Notes under the pieces: generated by a model
Database searches by the model: none
Told to the model about the DNA's origin: nothing
What the model saw: the letters and a program-made list of their open reading frames with translations, nothing else
In this document: positions 19,903 through 35,287 of the stretch, piece by piece
Numbering within the stretch: the stretch's first letter is position 1
How the letters are laid out: each line of letters opens with the position of its first letter
Program-made: the position numbers and the translations under genes
Source: Myrica gale
Taxonomy: Eukaryota > Streptophyta > Magnoliopsida > Fagales > Myricaceae
Direction: 5' to 3'
Assembly (NCBI GenBank): GCA_963930655.1
Contig: OZ005606.1
Span: 15,106,001 to 15,170,000 of the forward strand
Length of the DNA: 64,000 nt

Positions 19903-22900
19903 TGTCACGCCCAGAACGCTAGCCCGAAGGGGGTTAATGACAGCCGCGAACATCCACTCAATGAATGTTCTAGCGTTTTCTCTTAATCATGCAGCGGATT
20001 TTTTTTTATTACATATACATAAACACCTACAACTGAGAGAGATGGGCCAAAGAGATTTACATAAACTTCAACTTACACAATTGACTACAACGGCAATAGT
20101 GAAAGCATCCAAATTACATGCCATGCCTGCATGGCTGAAGTACAAGTCATAAGGGATTCCAACAAAACCTTAATATGGACCAACTCATAACATATATGTA
20201 ATACATCTTGAATCCTTATACACATAACATAGACATTCACAGGATGCCTGATAAGAGTTCTTAGTACTTCCTATGAACTCTTCAACTTCTGTTTCTGATA
20301 ACCACGACTAAGATACTAGACATCAAAAACCTTGAACTCTACTAGTCCGAATAACCCATGACCACCACACAACGGAGGCTCATGACGACTCTTCAAAATT
20401 TCATCTAACCTTTAATGAAACAACAAAGAGAGACGAGGACGTTCCCATCGGTCCCTCTTCTAGATTTTCCCACCTGAATTGTTATCTGAAATGATACAAT
20501 TTAAAACATCTGTGAGTCGAAAGACTCAGTAAGGAATTATAATTAAAACATGAGCTTTGAAATCATGGTTTGGAAATATGAACTTGAAATCGTGAGTTTG
20601 AAACCATGAACTTATTCTTTGAACTCATAATCTTGAACTTGAAATCATACACTTGCTTTTAAACTTGAAATCATCATGAACTCGATATCATAATGAACTT
20701 AAAATCATAAGCATGCACTTGACTTAAAATCATAAGCATGCGCTTAAACTTGAAATAATTACAAACTTGAACATAATGTAATTCAAGTACAACTTGAAAT
20801 ATCATGAGCTTTAACTTGAAATAATCACAAACTTGAACTTTAAATATCATGTATACGTATGTAATTCATGCATGATCATGAATCGTGATGCACGTGTATG
20901 CCTCATGATTGCATATGCACATGCACTTGCTCTTGAAAACATCTCTTATACTTATAAAGCTCTTTCTTTTGGAAAATCTTTTCCATTCTTATCCTATGGG
21001 CTACTTGAGCTCCATTTACCTCTGGCATCAGGGTTGTGCGTTCCCGTTGGAACTGTCCCCTATTTCCCTTGGGGACCTTACATATGGTCGAGCTAGCACA
21101 CCTTCTCAATGTCCTTCAGTGGCTAGACACGACTCTTGGAGGTTCACACCTTCTTGCAAGCATCCTTCAGTGTGATTGCACATACCTCCTGGACTACCCA
21201 TCCTTCTTGCAAGCATCCTTCGGTATGGGTGTCCTAGGTGACATCCATCCTTCACGTAAACGTCCTTCGGTATGGATGCACCTTCTTGACTTGGTACGGT
21301 ACCGACCTACTTGGGTTCATTAACTTACTTGAAACTTAACGTAAAGTAGCATAAAAATGGTACTTTCATTTGCATAAAATTTCTCCTTCTTTCTTACGAG
21401 AAAAATAAATGCAATTGCAATTGCTCATGACGTGCTCATGTCATGCTTGATGATGAGTAATCAACTTATCATAAAATGCTTCTCTTTCTCTTTCCTTCTA
21501 GAAAATCATGCAAATGCTCTTGACGGGTCATGCTTGATGACAAATATCTCATAAAACTTCCTTGATCTCATAAAACTTTCATGTTTTCATTTACATAAAA
21601 ACTTCTTTCATGCTTTCATACAAATACGTATACGATGTCATGCTTGTTGAGAAATAACTTGTCATACTTGGTTATGCTTGTTCATAAAAACATGCTGTGT
21701 ATCATTCCAGTTTTGTAAAGCGTAAGTTGCTACTTACTATTTTCACTTACAAACGTAAGCTCCTCTTACCTTCGCTTGCTTGAGTGTTGAACGTCACGTT
21801 ACCTACAATTGGATCATACCTTTGTTATTCATAGGTTTACTAAACGTATAGAGAGATCAATACATTACAATCATCCAAGGTATGACTTAAATCTTTCCAA
21901 GTCCTAGGCCTTCAATCTAGGATCCACTCAATATCAAGAGATAACTACAATGCATCTAAACACACTCTCTATTCCAGCTCTGAAATCTGCTTATGTAATT
22001 ACCAGCCATCACAACAATCTTTTCAACGTTCTAACTTCCAACAACCCAAAACTCTAATCTCTTCATGACACAACCAACATTTAAGGCTAACTTAACATCT
22101 CATAACAGCAACCATTATTTGACATTCCTTCCACTTTTACAACTCCAACTCAAAGTTTATAACAAAACTATGATTCCATCTTCATCAAGCTATACTAGTG
22201 CATTTGCCCATTTCTTTTGGGCTTTTATCAAACAAGTAGGGTGTATCATTTGTTCTCTTGAACATCTTTCAGATCTAACCATATATCAAACACTTAGGGC
22301 TTGGTGGTTCTCAACAAGACTCATATGCATTACATCAACCAATAGATTCGGCCATACATGCTCAAAATAGATCTCAGCCCTCTTTTTGGCTTTTCATCAA
22401 ACACCTAGGGTGCAGCAAGCAATTTCTCTCTCTCTCTTGAACATATTTCTTATTTTCAGATCTGATCATAACTCTCCATGGTTCCACATACAACCCCTAC
22501 TACTCTTTAAAGCTCACTATTCTTTAAAGCTTACTAGATCTACATTTTCTTCAAATAACACATATGAACACAACACATACAAGGAGAAAACCAAACAAAC
22601 TTCACAACCAACAACCATTAAAGGAAAGAAGAGAAAATGAGAGAAATGAATGATGGCTTGGTCGGCCAAGAAGGGCTGAAATCCCTTACCTTCTTCTCTC
22701 TCTTTCTTTCTCTTCTTCCTTTTCCTTCTTCTTTTCTTTCTCCTTCTTCTTCTTCTTCTTTTCGGGTGAGCTAGGGCAAAAATGATTTGTGGGAAAGGGG
22801 GGGGGGTTGCCTTATACGTAAAGGGCTTGGGGAAAAGACAAGGCTGCCCTCCCTTATTTCCCCCTTTTTCACATGAATTTCACCTCACGTATTTTCAATC

Positions 22901-23390
22901 CGTAAAATTTCGGAATGTAGTCTAATGTGTCGACACTATCACCCAAGGTGTCGACACTTACAACACATTTAGTAAGATGTGTCGACACCATCACTCAAGG
23001 TGTCGACACTTCCAACACTTAGCCAAAGTGGGAAAAATGTAAACTCTCGGGTTTCAGTTAGATGTGTCGACACCATCACTCAAGGTGTCGACACTTCCAT
23101 CACTTGGTCAAAATTCACGGGAGTTCTGGAAAAAGGCGAACTCTCGGGTATCGGTCTAATGTGTCGACACTATGACCCAAGGTGTCGACACTTACAACAC
23201 TTAGTAAAAATTCACTTTGGGCTCCAGAAAAAGGTAAACTTTCGGGTGTTAGTTTAATGTGTCAACACTATGCTCCAATGTGTCGACACTTACCTCAAAA
23301 TCACAAATTCGATCATACATACACTTGCAATAATACGTACTTAAGAGGTCATAAACAATAACTTGACAGACCTAAAATCGGGGTCTCACA
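19903..23390 (-). mobile_element. family B solo LTR, unit 2
   Basis: Copy of 8004-11493 with ATTAT flanks, 3488 bp (poly-G of 10). Hairpin array at 21082-21311. Confidence 0.92.
22927..23289. repeat. GTGTCGACAC paired palindrome array, unit 2
   Basis: Same nine perfect and one variant palindromes, and the same 21-bp pair spacing, as in unit 1. Confidence 0.9.
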
Positions 23391-26007
23391 ATTATAACCT
23401 ATTTATCATAATTTATACTTAGGGTTCTTTTACTTTAACCATTCGGCCAACACTAGTTTTATGCATCTTTTAATCACAACTTCAACTCCAATGGTGATCC
23501 CATCCCCCATTCAACAATTTCACAACCTAGGATCTATAAATCAAAACACCAACACAATATATCATGCTCATAACATTCGGCCAACACATGTTTTCATCCA
23601 AATGATTAGATTTTCTTTTGTTTCCTTCAATTTGCATGCATCTAATACCTTACATAATTATCTACCATGCATTAGGTCATAAATCTTGCACAAATCATGG
23701 CCAATGTCCAGATCTAAACATGTACAAAATTATACATGAAGACCTAAGCATATAATATTCGGCCATACCTCAAAATGTCACATTTTTCATGCTAAAAATT
23801 ATAACATGCATATCCTTTGCATTTATGACCTTACTAGCATGTATTAACTTCATATCTTCATCAAATACTCCCATCAACATATATCTACACTTTAGAAACT
23901 TCAACAACAATAGATCTAAGGAAATATCCAACTTACATTCGGCCAAACATAACATAAGTCTAGATCTAAACTTATCTAGCATACATTGTTCTCCTTTTGT
24001 ATTTATGACCTATTTGCATGCATAACTCCATAGATCCGAACCTCTATCACATGTACATTGTTTTTTACATCATCAAGAACATATTTAAACACTTAGATCT
24101 AATATTAGAGAGTCCAACAACACAAGATCTAAGCATATAATTCGGCCAACATAATACTAAGCCAACAACATCACATTTGGTCTTACCTTGTTGACTATCC
24201 CAAGCTTGAATACCTAGAAAAATAAAAATGCCCTAGGTTAGAACTTATGAGAAACTTTAATCAAGAACACTCAATAGAATCAAGCCTACCTCTACCTTCA
24301 CCAAACTTTTACCAAATCTCTTCCTTCTTCCAACTTTCGGTTCACCCTCCTTAGAGTAGTTCCAAGCTTGATTTGAGGTGCTAAGGTGGGTTTTATGGTG
24401 GGGGAAAAATATGGTAAGCTTGAATGATTTAGTTCTAAGGAGATGAACTAAACTTCTTCAAGAGAAAGGTGGCTAATGGGTAGGGTTTTCAAAAGAAGAA
24501 AATGGTGTTGCACAAGGAGAGATTTCGGTCACCACAAAGAGAGATCTAACTTGAGCTTTTGGAGTGTGATTTAGAATGTAAAAAGGAAAAGAGCAAGACT
24601 TGAGCTTAGATGGGTGGTTCGGTCAAGAGAGGAAAATGAGAGGGTTGAGAGCAATTGCAATATTCGGCCAAGTGAGGGAGAAATTGAAAGTGAAGTGAAA
24701 TGCTAAGTGTGAATTGAGGCAATTGAATCTCCCAAGGAGAGTTATGGCTATGACACATGACAAGGACAAGGTTGAATGACAAGAGAGAAAGTTTGAAGAA
24801 AATGGGGGATGGATGTGGTGAGATGGTCGGCCAAGCATGGCTTCCTCTTCTCTCTTTTCTTTTCACTTTTTCCTCACATCAATTCTTGTTCCCTAAAGCT
24901 ATGTCCTTGCATTAAATCTCCTCTCCTCTCTCACTTTGATCTTTACGTAAACTCCACCCCATGGCTTGATCTCCTTTTATTTTTTTCTCTCTTTTCTCTT
25001 CCAATGTGTTGTCTTGTCAATTAATGCTCTCTTTTCACATCTCACAACTTCACATGGCCTACTCTCCTTTCTCACTTTTCATTCCTACGTAAAACACCCC
25101 ATAGCTTGATCTCCCTTTGCTTTTTCTCTTCTTTTCTCTTCCCATGTGTTGTCTTGTCAATTAATGGTTCTCTTACACATCTTACAACTTCACATGGGCA
25201 ATTAGCTTTTTGCTTTTCAATTCACTTCATGCTCTTTACGTAAAAGTCATCTTCCATTTTGTTGTTTGGTTGAATTCCAACCAACTTAGTTACTCTCACA
25301 TTTGAAATGCAACTTACCTTCAACTTAGTTACTATTCTAACTAACTTATCTCCTACAAGCTCTCTAGCTTATCTTATCGTCTAATAAGCATGATCTCTTA
25401 TCTTAAGATAATGGCTCTAACCTATCTCTATAATAGCCACAATGACTTATCATCTAAAAGGTTTCCTAACTTATCATCATGCTTGCTTATCACTATGATA
25501 AGCAAGTGTGCTTATCATTTTAATCTCTCTTAAACCTTATCACATGCTTAATAACTTATCATTTAATATTCTAATGACAATTCAACTTAGTAATCTAGGC
25601 CACATAGTAATAATATATGCCACATATTAATGACAAAATATTCAATAAATTCTCAAAAGAAATTCATGATTTTATCCATTAATTATTTTCGGCCTATATA
25701 AAGAAATCTTTAATCATAATTTAATTCATGGATCATGAAGTATACTAGGCAAATGGAAAATATAAATAAATAAGAGAGAAACTCACCTAGCAAGTTTCAG
25801 CTCCTAGGAAAATATAATTTAAACTTTGCACAAAACTTCCCAAAATGACAAGAAAATTATTTAGCAAAATTTCATGAAATAAAATCCCATATTGATTGAT
25901 GTACCTTGACATAAAGCTTAGGCCATACATTGGCCAAAAATATGGCTCCATAATAAAATAAAAGCTAATATATAAGAAATAGCATAAGAAATAATCGGGG
26001 TCTCACA

Positions 26008-26904
26008 GGCTTCAACTCTAGTGTAGGGACTTCTTCTTCTGATGACTTCATGACTTTCGGTAAGTCAAGGGCTTTAAAGACTAGCTTACGACAACTACTT
26101 GTGTAGCATCTGATAATTGAAGTGAACCATATGTCTCTGTCAATGCTCCTGACGAAGGAACTGTCTCATCAAAAGCCTCAGATTGCTCGAGAGAGTCATC
26201 CTCAAATGCACACTCAGAATCAAGTACCAATAACATCTCTGAAATATCGAAGTCTTCTATCATATCAACTGCATGTGCTTTTGAGTCATCACAACCACTC
26301 AGCATCTTGTAGTCATTGAGCACGTTCATCTCCAATGTCATATTCCCGAATGTGAGCTTCAATACTCCACTTCGATAATTTATCAATGCATTGGAGTTAG
26401 CAGGGAACAAACGTCCAAGAATGACAGGTGCCTAGTAAATAGTGGAGACTCCCTGCGACATATCCATAACTACAAAGTCCACTGGATACTAAAATTTGTC
26501 CACATGAACCAATACATCTTCAATAAAACCCCGTGGTACCTTGACCGATCTAAGTCTTTTAGGTGCTGGTAAGGACTCTCAGAATTCATCCCGTGGAATT
26601 GGAGTATCACTGACATCATCTCATGCTTAATCGTAAAATTAGGTGCATCATTAGGTAAAACAATGAATGATGATGTAGTGGTCTGTGTGGGTTGCAAAAA
26701 ATCTTTAAGAGTGCATGGTGCAGGTGCAGGTGCAACCATAGCTTCTTTAAAATTATCTTCCACAAAACAATTGTATAAATCAATTTCAGTATCCTCACTT
26801 ATTAAGGAGATAGAAGAACTATCCGACTCTGTGTTGTGAATATCTATAATAGTACTATGTGTAATTCTGTATAATCTATTTGAAACATCTCTGACCCAAG
26901 GCAT
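26008..26904 (-). pseudogene. Athila/Tat-like gag-protease remnant, unit 2
   Basis: Same frames and lesions as 14111-15007. Asp-type primer-binding site at 27071-27088. Confidence 0.85.
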
Positions 26905-27481
26905 TAGACATCAGTCCAAATAGAAGAGCCTCACCAGTACAGTAGAAAACAAATAAAGGTGCAACACAGATAAAGTAACTCAAAGGTATGAGAGTTTTTA
27001 TTTATTTATTCACGATATAAGGAGAATTAAAATAAAGGAAAATCACAAGTTTGACACTAAGTCTAATAATTCTCCGTCAACGACGCCAAAAACTTGACTC
27101 ACTCTAAAATGAGCAGCACAAAGGCTATCCCAATTATAAGAGTTATGTCGTGCAATAATTGGTCAGGCCATATAATCTCCTCAGGAAAAAAGACTAATTT
27201 CAAACTCGCTTAAAAACAAAGAGAATATAAAAGCGTTTACTGAATACAGTTTAAATTATTTTTGGATTTTCGGAGTTCGTAACGAAACTAAAACAACACA
27301 AAACTTAACTACGAATATAACATGCATTAAAGTAAATGACGAAAAATAAATAAAAATAAATAAATAAAGGAAAGTAAATGACAGAAAATAAATGACGGAA
27401 AGCAAATGATAATAATTAAAAGACAATAAGTAATTGACAAGAAAAAAATAGAGAGCACAAGATTCTTGAATTAAATAATAA

Positions 27482-27817
27482 GGATAAATGCAAAATTGGT
27501 CCATGTGCTTTACGCGAAAATCGAATTGGTCCTTGTGATATGAAAAGCATAAATTTAGTCCCCATGCTCTCTACTGCGTTTACCGTTAGTCCCTCCAACT
27601 CATTCCATTAGCTTATTAGATGGAAAGGACTCCAAGCCCTCGCGCCATTTTATCTCTCCAGGTTAGCTCAAGTCCCCTTGAGTACTCAAGTCCACTTAAG
27701 TGAACCCTAACCACAAGCATAGCAGACATTTCGTTCTTCCTCACAAGATCTACCTCAAATTCTCTCATTTCCTTCTTCGCAAAACCTTTCGCAAGATCTA
27801 CCTCATTATTTTCTCTA
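27482..27817 (+). mobile_element. MULE terminal fragment, unit 2
   Basis: Copy of 15585-15920, ending at the unit 2/unit 3 junction (TCTCTAAACCTCTAAC). Confidence 0.65.
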
Positions 27818-28420
27818 AACCTCTAACTCTCTTTATAGCCGAGTAAAATGAGTTGGGATACTCCCTCTCCTCTATTAAAATCCTTGGTAAAATGGTAGAG
27901 TTAAATATTAGAGTTAAAACTATGTCTAGGGTTAAATGATTATGACAAGTTTACAAGGTGAAGCAATTTCACCTATTGGTTTTGGGGGGCAAAATTGGCA
28001 GATTTTGCCAAGTGTCATAAAGGCTCCTTAATCCTCATTAATTAGCCCTCATTTAGGTGAAAAGCTCACTTATTTGGCCGACCATAGCAAATTAGCCTAA
28101 GTAACAATTATTCACGTAGCCTAGAAAATATTTAGAACATTTAAACTTAGGATATCAAATCATGTATTAAAAGAAAGGACTTTTTATACTTGGGAAAAAA
28201 ACAAATAATCAACATAATTTTATTGGGCAATAAAAGAAAATTTTCAGCAACATATATATAATCCTACTCATAAGAAATTAAATTCATGATTTTTCACGAA
28301 ATTTCAGACACATAAAAGTGGCATTAAAAACATCTACTTAACTTAGAATATTTAAATACTAACATAAGTCATAAGAAGTTTAACAGAACAAGTTTAGAAA
28401 AGGATTAAACGGTAGTGGTA

Positions 28421-28569
28421 TTACATCCAGCCTATCGTTCCCCGATGTTTCTCAATACTTGCAATAATTTGGCATCCTGCTTTGAAGTAAGATGAGAAGA
28501 AATGACCACATGAAATGTGCCCTCAGTTGGGCCTAGAAAAATGTACTTGAAGTCCTTAGGTAGTGGCTT
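28421..28569 (-). pseudogene. Athila/Tat-like pol fragment, unit 3
   Basis: Same block and interruption as in units 1 and 2. Confidence 0.8.
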
Positions 28570-31500
28570 TGTCACGCCCCGAACGGCATCCCGCAGGGAC
28601 CGTGACAGCCGCGAGCAATCCCCCGGATAGCTCCAGCGTTCTTACATACATGCTTACAGCGGAATAAAGCAGAATCTCGAGAGAATGAGCCAACTCTCAT
28701 CATAATAAGGTTCTCGACAATCTTTCACCTTAATACATATATAACATGTTTGATACTTAACCAATGACTGATCTCATCGATCGAGTCACATTGACAGAAC
28801 ATGAACATAATCTTTTTCCCTCTGAGTCAGGTGGTCCTCCTGACTTTCTTCACCTGAGGCATCTGGAATGACACAATTTTAAAAACGTGAGTCAAAAAGA
28901 CTCAGTAAGGGAAAACATAAGCTTAAAACATGCTCTTGACTTGTACTTGCATAATCATGAAAGAGAATAAACTTGATTCGTGATGCACATGCATGCTCAT
29001 GGATATGCATATGCTCTTGCTTGAAGTTGGCCCCAGGCCCTTGAAAATATCTCTTTCGTGCTTGCTCGTGAAATCGTCCCTTGGCCCTTGAAAACCACTT
29101 ATTCATACTTGTGCCACTCTTGGCCTTTTCATAATCATTTCATATCTCTTACTTATGGGCTCGCTCCATTTAACCCCTGAAGTCAGGGTTGAAAACATGC
29201 TCTTGACTTGTACTTGCATAATCATGAAAGAGAATAAACTTGATTCCTGATGCACATGCATGCTCATGGATATGCATATGCTCTTGCTTGAAGTTGGCCC
29301 CAGGCCCTTGAAAATATCTCTTTCGTGCTTGCTCGTGAAATCGGCCCTTGGCCCTTGAAAACCACTTATTCATACTTGTGCCACTCTTGGCCTTTTCATA
29401 ATCATTTCATATCTTTTACTTATGGGCTCGCTCCATTTAACCCCTGAAGTCAGGGTTGTGCGTTCCCTTTGGAATCGTCCCCGAATTCCCTTGGAGACCT
29501 TACATACGGTCAGCTAGCGCACCTTCTCGCATTCGTCCTTTAGTGGCTAGACTTGACCCTTGGAGGCGCCACACCTTCTCGAGCAACGTTCCTCGGTGTG
29601 GTTTGCACAACCTCGTGGATTCACCCATCCTTCTCGCATTCGTCCTTCGGTATGGGAGTCCATCTTGATGGTACGGTACCGACCAGTGCCCCTTAACTTA
29701 ACTTATCGTTTCATAAAAATTTTCATAGTCTTTCCATAAAATCATTGCATAAACATTCTTCTTGAAAAATTCATGCAATGCACATGTCATGTCATGCTCG
29801 ATTAAAATCTCATGCTTGCTCATGAAACTATGCAGTGTGTCATTCCAGTTTTTTGAAAAAGGAACACTTACTGTCCACTTACAGTATCCACTTACAGTAC
29901 TCCTCGCACTTATTGCACTTACACCAATCCACCCAAACTTAAGTTCGGTCTTCGCCTACAAGCGATACTGAAATGTTCAGTCATCCACATTCAACAAAAC
30001 ATACAAACGTATCATATACAGCTTTAGTTTCAGAATTCATATTTTAAATCATATGATTATATTATGTGGCCTTCCTTGTAAACAGCGTTAACTTTCATAA
30101 ATCCAGGTGAAAACAGCAAGGATCATATATATCAAACAATTCCAATTATGTGAACTTCTAGGATATTTCAATTCGATCCTTTAACATCTTCTTTCATAGC
30201 CTTGATATCCAATATCAAATCTGTAACTTATTCAATCCTTATCGGAATGATCTGAAATTCGGTTTGAATTCTTTTATCTTTATTGCCCTTTGCTCTAACC
30301 TTGTGTTGGAAGGCAAACTATGCCGTCAAGGTCAACTTAAACCGAGCCTAATGATCTGCCAAGGTTGCATGCAACAATATACCCGAGCAAGTTGCTGTCT
30401 TTATTTTATTCGCCTCCGACTTGGATACAACCTTAGTACATTTATTCTATCTCGAAAGCATCAATGAATTCAATTCCTTTGCACCATAATCTTACACGGT
30501 TACAAGTAACAACACCACATTTCCACACTATGGCATATTTGCCCAAGCATGCACAAAACGTATTTTCAAACTATGGTCCATACTTTGACCTCCTCTTAGG
30601 CTTTCTCTCTTAAATACCTCTGGTGCATTATTGACATCCTAGGTCAAGATCCATCCATATATGCTTCTTAGATTCCAAAATCGATATTAATCCATCAAGG
30701 GACGACTAACAGGACCTTAACAACATCCAATGGTTTTCGACTTCCTTCATGTATAAACTTGTAAGGTTTATAAACTATAGAGCAATGGTGCCTTTCTTAT
30801 CATCATATCCCAACTCTCCTAGCCCTTAATTCATCATGTAAACCCAATGGCATAAGGGCGGCAACCAACATTTCATATTAAGAATTCTACATCCAATCAG
30901 CAACCTATATCATGTTTAATTTCTATTCTCCTTGTTCCACACTTTTAATCTTCTCTTTATATGATCAAGGCTTCTTTAATCTTAAAATTCAATCTCATTC
31001 ACTCATCGTATGTTTCGGCCAACCCTTGATCGATCTAATTAAATCATTAATCCCCACTTAACACCGCAGGGCCTTGTTAATCCTTCTCGGCTCTCACTTG
31101 GCTTGTGGCCTCCAAAGAATAGGTTTCCTTCTCTATACTATGAGTGTCCGAGAAAACATATCGACACGCTTCGGTTCTATAACCATTTAGGAAACCTATC
31201 GTGGAATTCACGAATAGAGATAATTAGGCGCTTAGCTTAATCTAACGGTATAATATAGTTGCCGGATTTTTCTTAATCCAATTTGAACTTCCTGTTCATC
31301 ACTTGCATCACTTGACTTCGTACTTTCCATTCATCGGAATATTTCTGAATGGCAACTATATATATTTTCTTTTGATATATATATATATATATAAATATAA
31401 TATATATATCAATATAATTCTTTTAATCATTAAATATTTTATTTAATATTTTCTTTAACTAATATTCAAAACTTAAGTTATTTAATTATTTAATATTTTT

Positions 31501-31799
31501 ATTGCAATATAATATCTATGCACATATACTCCTAGGTATCTCGATTAGGGTTTAATCAACACTAACGAATTTAGGATTATCTTTAAATCTCCCATTATTA
31601 CATGTGCTCCATAAAAGCTTACATTAACTATTAATAACTTTAATCACAATTAAATCTTGACTTGGACCTTAAACCTCAATTAATCCGAAATACTAACCCT
31701 AACTAGGGTTTCGAATATTTTCATTACATGCTCATGGTTCCTCAATATTTTTCCAATTAGCCAAAACCCCAATTTCATGTATCCAACCATAACAATTAT

Positions 31800-34700
31800 T
31801 GTCACGCCCAGAACGCTAGCCCGAAGGGGGTTAATGACAGCCGCGAACATCCACTCAATGAATGTTCTAGCGTTTTCTCTTAATCATGCAGCGGATTTTT
31901 TTTTATTACATATACATAAACACCTACAACTGAGAGAGATGGGCCAAAGAGATTTACATAAACTTCAACTTACACAATTGACTACAACGGCAATAGTGAA
32001 AGCATCCAAATTACATGCTATGCCTGCATGGCTGAAGTACAAGTCATAAGGGATTCCAACAAAACCTTAATATGGACCAACTCATAACATATATGTAATA
32101 CATCTTGAATCCTTATACACATAACATAGACATTCACAGGATGCCTGATAAGAGTTCTTAGTACTTCCTATGAACTCTTCAACTTCTGTTTCTGATAACC
32201 ACGACTAAGATACTAGACATCAAAAACCTTGAACTCTACTAGTCCGAATAACCCATGACCACCACACAACGGAGGCTCATGACGACTCTTCAAAATTTCA
32301 TCTAACCTTTAATGAAACAACAAAGAGAGACGAGGACGTTCCCATCGGTCCCTCTTCTAGATTTTCCCACCTGAATTGTTATCTGAAATGATACAATTTA
32401 AAACATCTGTGAGTCGAAAGACTCAGTAAGGAATTATAATTAAAACATGAGCTTTGAAATCATGGTTTGGAAATATGAACTTGAAATCGTGAGTTTGAAA
32501 CCATGAACTTATTCTTTGAACTCATAATCTTGAACTTGAAATCATACACTTGCTTTTAAACTTGAAATCATCATGAACTCGATATCATAATGAACTTAAA
32601 ATCATAAGCATGCACTTGACTTAAAATCATAAGCATGCGCTTAAACTTGAAATAATTACAAACTTGAACATAATGTAATTCAAGTACAACTTGAAATATC
32701 ATGAGCTTTAACTTGAAATAATCACAAACTTGAACTTTAAATATCATGTATACGTATGTAATTCATGCATGATCATGAATCGTGATGCACGTGTATGCCT
32801 CATGATTGCATATGCACATGCACTTGCTCTTGAAAACATCTCTTATACTTATAAAGCTCTTTCTTTTGGAAAATCTTTTCCATTCTTATCCTATGGGCTA
32901 CTTGAGCTCCATTTACCTCTGGCATCAGGGTTGTGCGTTCCCGTTGGAACTGTCCCCTATTTCCCTTGGGGACCTTACATATGGTCGAGCTAGCACACCT
33001 TCTCAATGTCCTTCAGTGGCTAGACACGACTCTTGGAGGTTCACACCTTCTTGCAAGCATCCTTCAGTGTGATTGCACATACCTCCTGGACTACCCATCC
33101 TTCTTGCAAGCATCCTTCGGTATGGGTGTCCTAGGTGACATCCATCCTTCACGTAAACGTCCTTCGGTATGGATGCACCTTCTTGACTTGGTACGGTACC
33201 GACCTACTTGGGTTCATTAACTTACTTGAAACTTAACGTAAAGTAGCATAAAAATGGTACTTTCATTTGCATAAAATTTCTCCTTCTTTCTTACGAGAAA
33301 AATAAATGCAATTGCAATTGCTCATGACGTGCTCATGTCATGCTTGATGATGAGTAATCAACTTATCATAAAATGCTTCTCTTTCTCTTTCCTTCTAGAA
33401 AATCATGCAAATGCTCTTGACGGGTCATGCTTGATGACAAATATCTCATAAAACTTCCTTGATCTCATAAAACTTTCATGTTTTCATTTACATAAAAACT
33501 TCTTTCATGCTTTCATACAAATACGTATACGATGTCATGCTTGTTGAGAAATAACTTGTCATACTTGGTTATGCTTGTTCATAAAAACATGCTGTGTATC
33601 ATTCCAGTTTTGTAAAGCGTAAGTTGCTACTTACTATTTTCACTTACAAACGTAAGCTCCTCTTACCTTCGCTTGCTTGAGTGTTGAACGTCACGTTACC
33701 TACAATTGGATCATACCTTTGTTATTCATAGGTTTACTAAACGTATAGAGAGATCAATACATTACAATCATCCAAGGTATGACTTAAATCTTTCCAAGTC
33801 CTAGGCCTTCAATCTAGGATCCACTCAATATCAAGAGATAACTACAATGCATCTAAACACACTCTCTATTCCAGCTCTGAAATCTGCTTATGTAATTACC
33901 AGCCATCACAACAATCTTTTCAACGTTCTAACTTCCAACAACCCAAAACTCTAATCTCTTCATGACACAACCAACATTTAAGGCTAACTTAACATCTCAT
34001 AACAGCAACCATTATTTGACATTCCTTCCACTTTTACAACTCCAACTCAAAGTTTATAACAAAACTATGATTCCATCTTCATCAAGCTATACTAGTGCAT
34101 TTGCCCATTTCTTTTGGGCTTTTATCAAACAAGTAGGGTGTATCATTTGTTCTCTTGAACATCTTTCAGATCTAACCATATATCAAACACTTAGGGCTTG
34201 GTGGTTCTCAACAAGACTCATATGCATTACATCAACCAATAGATTCGGCCATACATGCTCAAAATAGATCTCAGCCCTCTTTTTGGCTTTTCATCAAACA
34301 CCTAGGGTGCAGCAAGCAATTTCTCTCTCTCTCTTGAACATATTTCTTATTTTCAGATCTGATCATAACTCTCCATGGTTCCACATACAACCCCTACTAC
34401 TCTTTAAAGCTCACTATTCTTTAAAGCTTACTAGATCTACATTTTCTTCAAATAACACATATGAACACAACACATACAAGGAGAAAACCAAACAAACTTC
34501 ACAACCAACAACCATTAAAGGAAAGAAGAGAAAATGAGAGAAATGAATGATGGCTTGGTCGGCCAAGAAGGGCTGAAATCCCTTACCTTCTTCTCTCTCT
34601 TTCTTTCTCTTCTTCCTTTTCCTTCTTCTTTTCTTTCTCCTTCTTCTTCTTCTTCTTTTCGGGTGAGCTAGGGCAAAAATGATTTGTGGGAAAGGGGGGG

Positions 34701-35287
34701 GGGTTGCCTTATACGTAAAGGGCTTGGGGAAAAGACAAGGCTGCCCTCCCTTATTTCCCCTTTTTTCACATGAATTTCACCTCACGTATTTTCAATCCGT
34801 AAAATTTCGGAATGTAGTCTAATGTGTCGACACTATCACCCAAGGTGTCGACACTTACAACACATTTAGTAAGATGTGTCGACACCATCACTCAAGGTGT
34901 CGACACTTCCAACACTTAGCCAAAGTGGGAAAAATGTAAACTCTCGGGTTTCAGTTAGATGTGTCGACACCATCACTCAAGGTGTCGACACTTCCATCAC
35001 TTGGTCAAAATTCACGGGAGTTCTGGAAAAAGGCGAACTCTCGGGTATCGGTCTAATGTGTCGACACTATGACCCAAGGTGTCGACACTTACAACACTTA
35101 GTAAAAATTCACTTTGGGCTCCAGAAAAAGGTAAACTTTCGGGTGTTAGTTTAATGTGTCAACACTATGCTCCAATGTGTCGACACTTACCTCAAAATCA
35201 CAAATTCGATCATACATACACTTGCAATAATACGTACTTAAGAGGTCATAAACAATAACTTGACAGACCTAAAATCGGGGTCTCACA
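31800..35287 (-). mobile_element. family B solo LTR, unit 3
   Basis: Copy of 8004-11493 with ATTAT flanks. Hairpin array at 32979-33208. Confidence 0.92.
34824..35186. repeat. GTGTCGACAC paired palindrome array, unit 3
   Basis: Same palindromes and 21-bp pair spacing as in unit 1. Confidence 0.9.

Larger units (their letters stand above)
16673..26007 (-). mobile_element. family A LTR with nested family B LTR, unit 2
   Basis: Copy of 4774-14110 with the same GGCTT flanks. It contains the 267-bp duplication (17027-17560), hairpin array (17589-17789), microexon (24187-24213) and GATAAG cluster (25337-25557). Confidence 0.9.
15921..27817. repeat. tandem segmental repeat, unit 2 (11897 bp)
   Basis: Second head-to-tail copy. 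Private differences are G at 19216 and G at 19287 (C in the other three). It shares G at 21024 with unit 3 only, and C at 20122 and 22864 with unit 1. Confidence 0.97.
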